DNA of 64,000 nucleotides, from positions 806,001-870,000 of the forward strand of contig OZ237755.1 in assembly GCA_965178125.1 (NCBI GenBank), written 5' to 3'. The stretch comes from Bilabrum cf. latius. Lineage: Eukaryota; Bigyra: Bicosoecida; Bigyra; Bicosoecida. Below are positions 59,412-64,000 of this stretch, in pieces. Both the position numbers and the translations under genes were made by a program. The notes beneath the pieces were generated by a model that saw nothing but the letters and a program-made list of their open reading frames with translations, was not told the DNA's origin and ran no database searches. The first letter of the stretch is position 1. Each line of letters starts with the position of its first letter.

Positions 59412-60649
59412 ATGTTCTCAAAAGGCTGCACCAAGTCCATAGGCTAGACCCAGATTGCCTGCGGACTCGCTGGTATGTTGATTGGGGCTGCTACCACACT
59501 TACGCTAGTGTTCGCAACGGACCGCCCGATAGCAGCGAATCAAGGTGAGTTGCTTTTACTTTCCTATAAACATGGCTTGCTAGGGCATCATCTTGTGTTG
59601 GTCCACGCGTGTTACTCTCTTCAGCAGATTTGCAACCAACGCACTCCAGCGTTTCTACTCACCCAGGAGAGGCCCTGAGCCAAAAAAGCTTGCATTCTAG
59701 TTCTTTGGGGGCCCAAGATGGGAATTAGCATGTGACCTCGCCTGTAGTCTCACTGCAATCGTGCCCAATTCATCCACCTGTGCCTTCACAGGCACCAGCA
59801 CCGATACCATTCAGACTAGGGGAGTGCGATGCCGCAAACATTACTGCAGCTAGAATTGACAGGGGTCTGCCAAAAGCCCAGCGCACGAAGTTTCAATTCC
59901 AAGGCCACTCCTTCTAGATGGCTGTGCATGCGGGCTCCGATTGGGTGAGCAAATCTGTCAAGGAGACCGGCTATTACGGGGATGTTGGAGTGGTGTCCGC
60001 TGCCGCAAAGAGGATCAAGGACAGCGGCAGAGAGCTAGGGCTGTTTGTGGACGCAGGAACAAACATTGGGGTATTTACTTTCTTTGCTCACCACGTTGGG
60101 TTCAAGCACATCATATCGTTTGAGCCCACGGCGATCAACATGGCTCGCGTGCAGGAGACTGTGGCGATCAACCAGATCCAGTCGATTTCAGCATACAAGG
60201 CAGCGCTCGGAAATGATAATACCTGCGTTGATATGGCAGTGGATTGGTCTACGCAGAAGACCAATTTTGGCATGAACCAGGTCGTTGCGGACAGAAACCG
60301 GGCTACCGCCAAGTCGATCGAGCACGTACGCATGACTCGCATGGACGACATAGTGCCGGCTGATGCAGGCCCAGTACAGCTCCTCAAGATGGATATTGAG
60401 GGGAGTGAGTGCGAGGCACTCAAGGGGGCGCGCGACTTGTTTGCTGCTGGCAGGGTAGAGCAGATATTCATCGAGGTGCATCCGTAGGCGCTCGAGGCTC
60501 TTGGGTGCAGCGCCAATGGGCTGGGTAAGATCCTGGAGGCTCTTTGCATGGACGTCTCCAAGTTCGTGTGGGACCGGTAGGGCGCCGGCGATTTCAACGC
60601 CTACAAGGTACCCGGCTGCACGGTACCACCGCGGTCGGAACTGCCGTGA
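59412..60649 (+). CDS. type II FkbM-family methyltransferase
   Basis: Two exons, 59412-59544 and 59625-60649 (intron 80 nt, phase 1). 385 residues; TAG at 59445, 59726, 59915, 60485, 60578; TGA 60647. The signal anchor is CGLAGMLIGAATTLTLVFA near residues 15-33. The stem is Ser/Pro-rich. Core: KFQFQGHSF-TAG-MAVHAGSDWVSK, then LFVDAGTNIGVFTFFA near 180 (SAM loop), IISFEPTAIN and LLKMDIEGSECEAL near 300, the FkbM hallmark. FkbM domains O-methylate sugars or hydroxyls. The protein ends 105 bp from the 3' end of the convergent FkbM gene. Confidence 0.85.
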
Positions 60650-60754
60650 ATGGTCGGCATGCAGCATGCTGCATGATTTGAAACGCACACTGTGCTGATG
60701 CCACTCAGCTGCAAGCATCCGATGCCATTCAAGGTACAATTTAGTGTTCTCTTC

Positions 60755-62230
60755 TTATGCCTGCATCCTGGATAACTTGAAGCCAGTATCCCACGTGACT
60801 TGATACTTCCTGCGGGATACATCCGGAATCTGATCCGGATGGTAAGCACTAGGCGCCAGCCTGAGCTGCAAGCCTCCAATCTCTCTCTTGCTGGCAATTG
60901 CGTACGAGACACGTATTTCCCGCCTGGCAGCGAGGCATTGTCCACGCACGTCTGAAAGCCGAACAGGGTCCTCCCAGCTTGCTGCAGCGCGCACTGCCTC
61001 TGCTTGCCGTCATACAGAAACAGCACGCAGCACGAGAAATCCTGCCCCTTCGGCAGCGCAAGGGCATGCCTTGTGTAGAAATTCTAGTCCAGGTAGTCAT
61101 CCGGGTTACAGCACCCCCCGCTGATTCTCACCAACCTCTGTGTGGTGAACAGGTACGTGTCATAGCCCTTGCTCTCTAGAAGCTTGAACTGCTCCCCTGG
61201 GGGCATGTCGGTCTTCTTGGACATATTGTTGAGCTCGAAGAAAATGCTCTTGACCTTACCAGAGCCCAGCAGGTCGTACGGCTTGGTCATTCCCCGGAAC
61301 ACATTCCCGTCAAACCCCTCCGTGTCGACCTTCATGAAGGGCACGTCGGCCTCCATGCCCATGCTGCTGCTGATCGTGCGATTGCTGGCCCATTCACCCA
61401 GCAACACCGTAGTTGCATTTCCGAGTACCTCATCGAATTTCCTGGCGCTTACCTGGTCCCTCACCACCGGAGAGGCGCCCGTCCAGCTGCTGCCCATCTT
61501 GGAGTTGTAAAGGATCGGGACCTGCTTACCGGCTCGTCGCCGACCGCGGCCTTGACGACGGTGAAGAAGCCCCCACCCAGACAAACCATTGCGAATTCCA
61601 GCCCTTGAATGAGCTATGCCATCATCTCGAACAGGTAGTACCTCAGGCTGGAGCCCGGCCAGGCTTTGACGATATTTCTCGAGAACTCGCCCTTACCCGC
61701 ACCAACGTCCAAGAATACCAAGCTCAGACCGGCATTGGCCTGCCATCTCGCACAGTTTCGCGACGCCTCAACTAGTTCCTATTGATGTCCTTCTTGTTGC
61801 CGGCTTCCAACCTCAGGGTCGCTGCATTGGAACCTTGCAAGCACGGCTCCCCGCCCCAGTTTGCCACCGCCGGCGAGCTGGGTTCAAGGCTAGGGCTTAA
61901 CCACGAAACATACAATTGCGGCTTGGTCGCGTGCTCTTTTCGGGCATCCGCCTAAATCTCCGATGTTCGGGTCGTTTGTGCCACTGCGGCCTTGATCTCA
62001 ACTTGGCGCTGTTCTAAATCGTGCAGGTTGACCAACCTGCGTCAAGCGAGCAGCGCCTGCAATAATTTCAAGATTTGGTGACAAAAAAGCGAGCATCAAC
62101 CCGATGACACATCCGCCAACGACCGCTCCAGCTTCGCAGCGGCCCCAGGATGCTCTTGCTTCCGTAGGTCGAGCCGTACTTGGAACGGACTTGTGGCATA
62201 ACTTTTAAAGACTTATCGCACAAATAAAAA
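60755..62230 (-). CDS. second FkbM-type methyltransferase, gene structure uncertain
   Basis: Core pieces on the minus strand: LVFLDVGAGKGEFSRN (SAM loop, near 61720), VPFMKVDTEGFDGNVF (near 61330), FELNNMSKK, and after a 46-nt GT-AG intron near 60925-60880 the C-terminus LRLAPSAYHPDQIPDVSRRK to TAA 60755. TAG at 61084 and about 61618. Upstream, frames with a coiled coil (LHDLEQRQVEIKAAVAQ) and a hydrophobic segment (GCVIGLMLAFL near 62110) fit a type II anchor and stem. The phase changes twice without convincing introns: around 61770, and at 61536 where the octamer GTAAGCAG must be removed to keep the conserved AVGDEP-VPILYN. Either assembly indels or gene decay. Confidence 0.55.
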
Positions 62231-62423
62231 CTCGTGGAGAGCCTCTAGGCGTAATCTTGCTTGCTGTGGTGATTTGGTGTGTGGTGCAGTCATCATCATC
62301 AAATGCGTGATGCCCGCTCGGCCCGACAGCGCATGTTTGCACCATTCAAGCGCAAGCGCGACGTAGTGTCGAGGACATTTAATTTCAGTTTGCTGTCGCT
62401 TCAGAGAGAGGGGCGTTGCAGCA

Positions 62424-64000
62424 ATGTTGCCGACGAATGAGACCGGTAAAATGAAGAAAGGTGCACTGGCGCAGCTGTTGTCAACTGGTGTGATTGCCGG
62501 CATTTCGCTGGCTTTATGCTGGTTGGTTGGTGCCATCAGCAGTCATGGAACTGGATTTCACCATCGTGTGAAGCCAACCCATAATAATGCAACTCTGCTA
62601 GGCAGCGTGGACCTGGACCAGAGGGACTCTGCTTCAGATTAGGGGTGTTCCCAATAGTAGCTCGGAGAGGCATTGACATAGGAGAGTTTGCTTTAGATTT
62701 TTTGCCAGTACCACACGGCAAGTCACAAGAATGGGCCCAGCTGGTCCGATTGCATCCAGATTGCTCGCCAGCAGCTTGAGTATGCACAATCAGCAGCCCC
62801 CGCATTAGAAAGTACCGACCATAATTCCAAAAGCAGCCTTAGTGATCTACAAGGTATTGCTGGATCTAATCTCAAGAAAACGGGAGTGGGATCTGAACAC
62901 GAACTTGGCATGATTCGCCCTGGTCGATTCAGCGAGCTGCAGGGCGAGCTGCAGAGGATCCTGCTGGAGAATACTATCTTGGAGAGCGCTCGGTTCACCG
63001 ATAGGTCCGTGACACAGTTCTTTGGGAGGATTCACCCGCTTTCGCTGGGTCTTACAGCGGAGCAGCGTGCCAGGCGGCCACTTGATGTGGTGTACCAGAA
63101 GCAGCCATTCCACTGGCAGTGGCACATCGACCAGCACATGCAGAAGGTGCAGCGCCCTATACGCATGATCCTGGACCCCAACTCCCAGCGGTACTAGAAT
63201 AACGCCATTATCGCCGTGAACCACCTCACCTTCAAGCACTCGGATCGGTACTTCACGGAATAGGCCAAGCGAGGCAACACCAACATCGCGGCGCTGCACT
63301 CGGGGGATATCACGATGTCGCAGTCGTACGGGTGGTACAAGAAGACCAAGTTCGTGCTCAGAAATCACTATCCCTCTCGCTCCGTGGCGGTCAAGAAGGG
63401 TATGGCGCTAGACAGGATGTACGTTCTCCCGCTGGGCTCGCTCACCCACGACTCGATGAGCTTCGTGAACAGGGGCGAGTTCGGCAGGATCCAGCTGGCT
63501 AGCAAGCGAAAGCACCTGTGCAATTTCGTGGGTAGTCTCACTCACCACGGCACGAGGATGGCGCTTGGCAAGGCCTTGCATGCGGCCGGCATGGGGCCTG
63601 ACCCATCGAAGGCCAAGTACGAGAAATGGGGGACTGCAGGAGGCGTGAAGTGCTTCACGTACTACTCGGGAGACTGGAAGAATAAGAAGCAGATGCCACC
63701 GTGGGAGTACAGAGCCGTGATCTCGAACAGCGCGTTCACCTTTGTTCCCCGGGGGACGGGCCCCTCGAGCTTCCGCCTAACCGAGGCATTGGAGCTGGGC
63801 TCCATCCCTATAATCAGCGACATCGACAATTTCAACTTGCCGTACGGGGAGCACCCGTTGCCTACCATTAAGGACAGCCAGTGGGGCACGCTGCCACCGG
63901 TACTTGTGAAGATGTATTCGGAGCACCCGGAGGAGCTAGACGCATTGCAAGAGAAGGCCTTCACCTGGTGGCACGCCTGGAAACAGACATACCAGTGGAA
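62424..64000 (+). CDS. exostosin-like glycosyltransferase (GT47/RXYLT1-like), 3' end outside window
   Basis: Open over 525 codons to the window edge with seven TAG (62640, 62655, 62658, 62679, 62694, 63195, 63261) and no other stop. The N-terminus is a type II anchor (LLSTGVIAGISLALCWLVGAI) after a short basic cytosolic tail; a stem follows. The catalytic half includes IAALHSGDITM, VLRNHYPS, LCNFVGSLTHHGTR and, near residue 443, PRGTGPSSFRLTEALELGSI, the family signature for nucleotide-sugar binding. Two adjacent TAG codons (62655-62660) would read Gln-Gln after a CAA, a Gln run in the stem. The donor sugar is unknown. Confidence 0.85.

Noticed and set aside
60188-60739. Minus-strand frame continuing the second FkbM gene past its TAA
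   Set aside because: It would run antisense through the coding region of the convergent FkbM gene; only its first 20 residues look protein-like.
940-64000. Reading the TAG-interrupted genes as a field of pseudogenes
   Set aside because: Decay should give TAA, TGA and frameshifts as well. The breaks are TAG only in all well-supported genes, at rates similar in host genes and mobile elements.
940-64000. UAG = Leu, as in some other protists and in algal mitochondria
   Set aside because: TAG sits at the invariant Gln of the RT motif, alternates with CAG between element copies, and falls on polar sites in TPR, ACS and coiled-coil regions; Leu fits these poorly.

Overview
This is nuclear DNA from a eukaryotic protist, probably a microalga or a related free-living protist; the lineage cannot be fixed from this window. 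Evidence: GT-AG introns of roughly 46-300 nt in several genes, acetyl-CoA synthetase and thiamine pyrophosphokinase of eukaryotic type, an SFI1/centrin-type repeat protein, Golgi-type glycosyltransferases with signal anchors, a nucleotide-sugar transporter, and hAT, PIF/Harbinger and non-LTR mobile elements.

The main result is that the standard genetic code does not apply. Almost every recognisable gene is cut by in-frame TAG and by nothing else. Reading TAG as sense joins the pieces into full-length proteins that end at TGA or, rarely, TAA. In 16 gene models (about 12,600 codons) I count 89 internal TAG and no internal TAA or TGA; 14 genes end in TGA, 2-3 in TAA and none in TAG. TAG most likely means glutamine: it occupies the invariant Gln of the reverse transcriptase motif V-P-Q-G, two copies of one retroelement carry CAG and TAG at the same codon, and TAG falls at polar positions in the acetyl-CoA synthetase, TPR and glycoside hydrolase families. 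This equals NCBI code 15 in meaning (UAG = Gln, UAA and UGA stop).

Layout. 0-4 kb: tail of an Ala/Gly-rich gene and a secreted GH42-like glycosidase. 4-10.5 kb: a retroelement island with a nearly perfect inverted duplication (RT plus restriction-like endonuclease). 11.2-16.6 kb: a 1709-residue EF-hand protein. 17-18.4 kb: a 55-bp minisatellite and a frameshifted ubiquitin-like sequence. 19.4-33.8 kb: host genes (TPK, SFI1-like, methyltransferase, ACS, TPR, fucosyltransferase-like). 33.9-41.5 kb: a complete PIF/Harbinger transposon with perfect 24-bp terminal inverted repeats and TTA target duplications. 41.5-45.1 kb: a BED/hAT element with an intact gene. 45-52 kb: transposase remnants and unassigned genes. 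52.8-64 kb: nucleotide-sugar transporter, GT34-like, two FkbM-type genes and an exostosin-like glycosyltransferase, broken by an internally deleted hAT with an 8-bp target duplication.

The host genes lean strongly to secretory-pathway glycan chemistry: sugar import to the Golgi, several type II glycosyltransferases, three FkbM/methyltransferase-type proteins and a secreted glycosidase. The mobile elements use UAG codons at the same kind of density as host genes, so they have lived under the altered code long enough to adapt to it.
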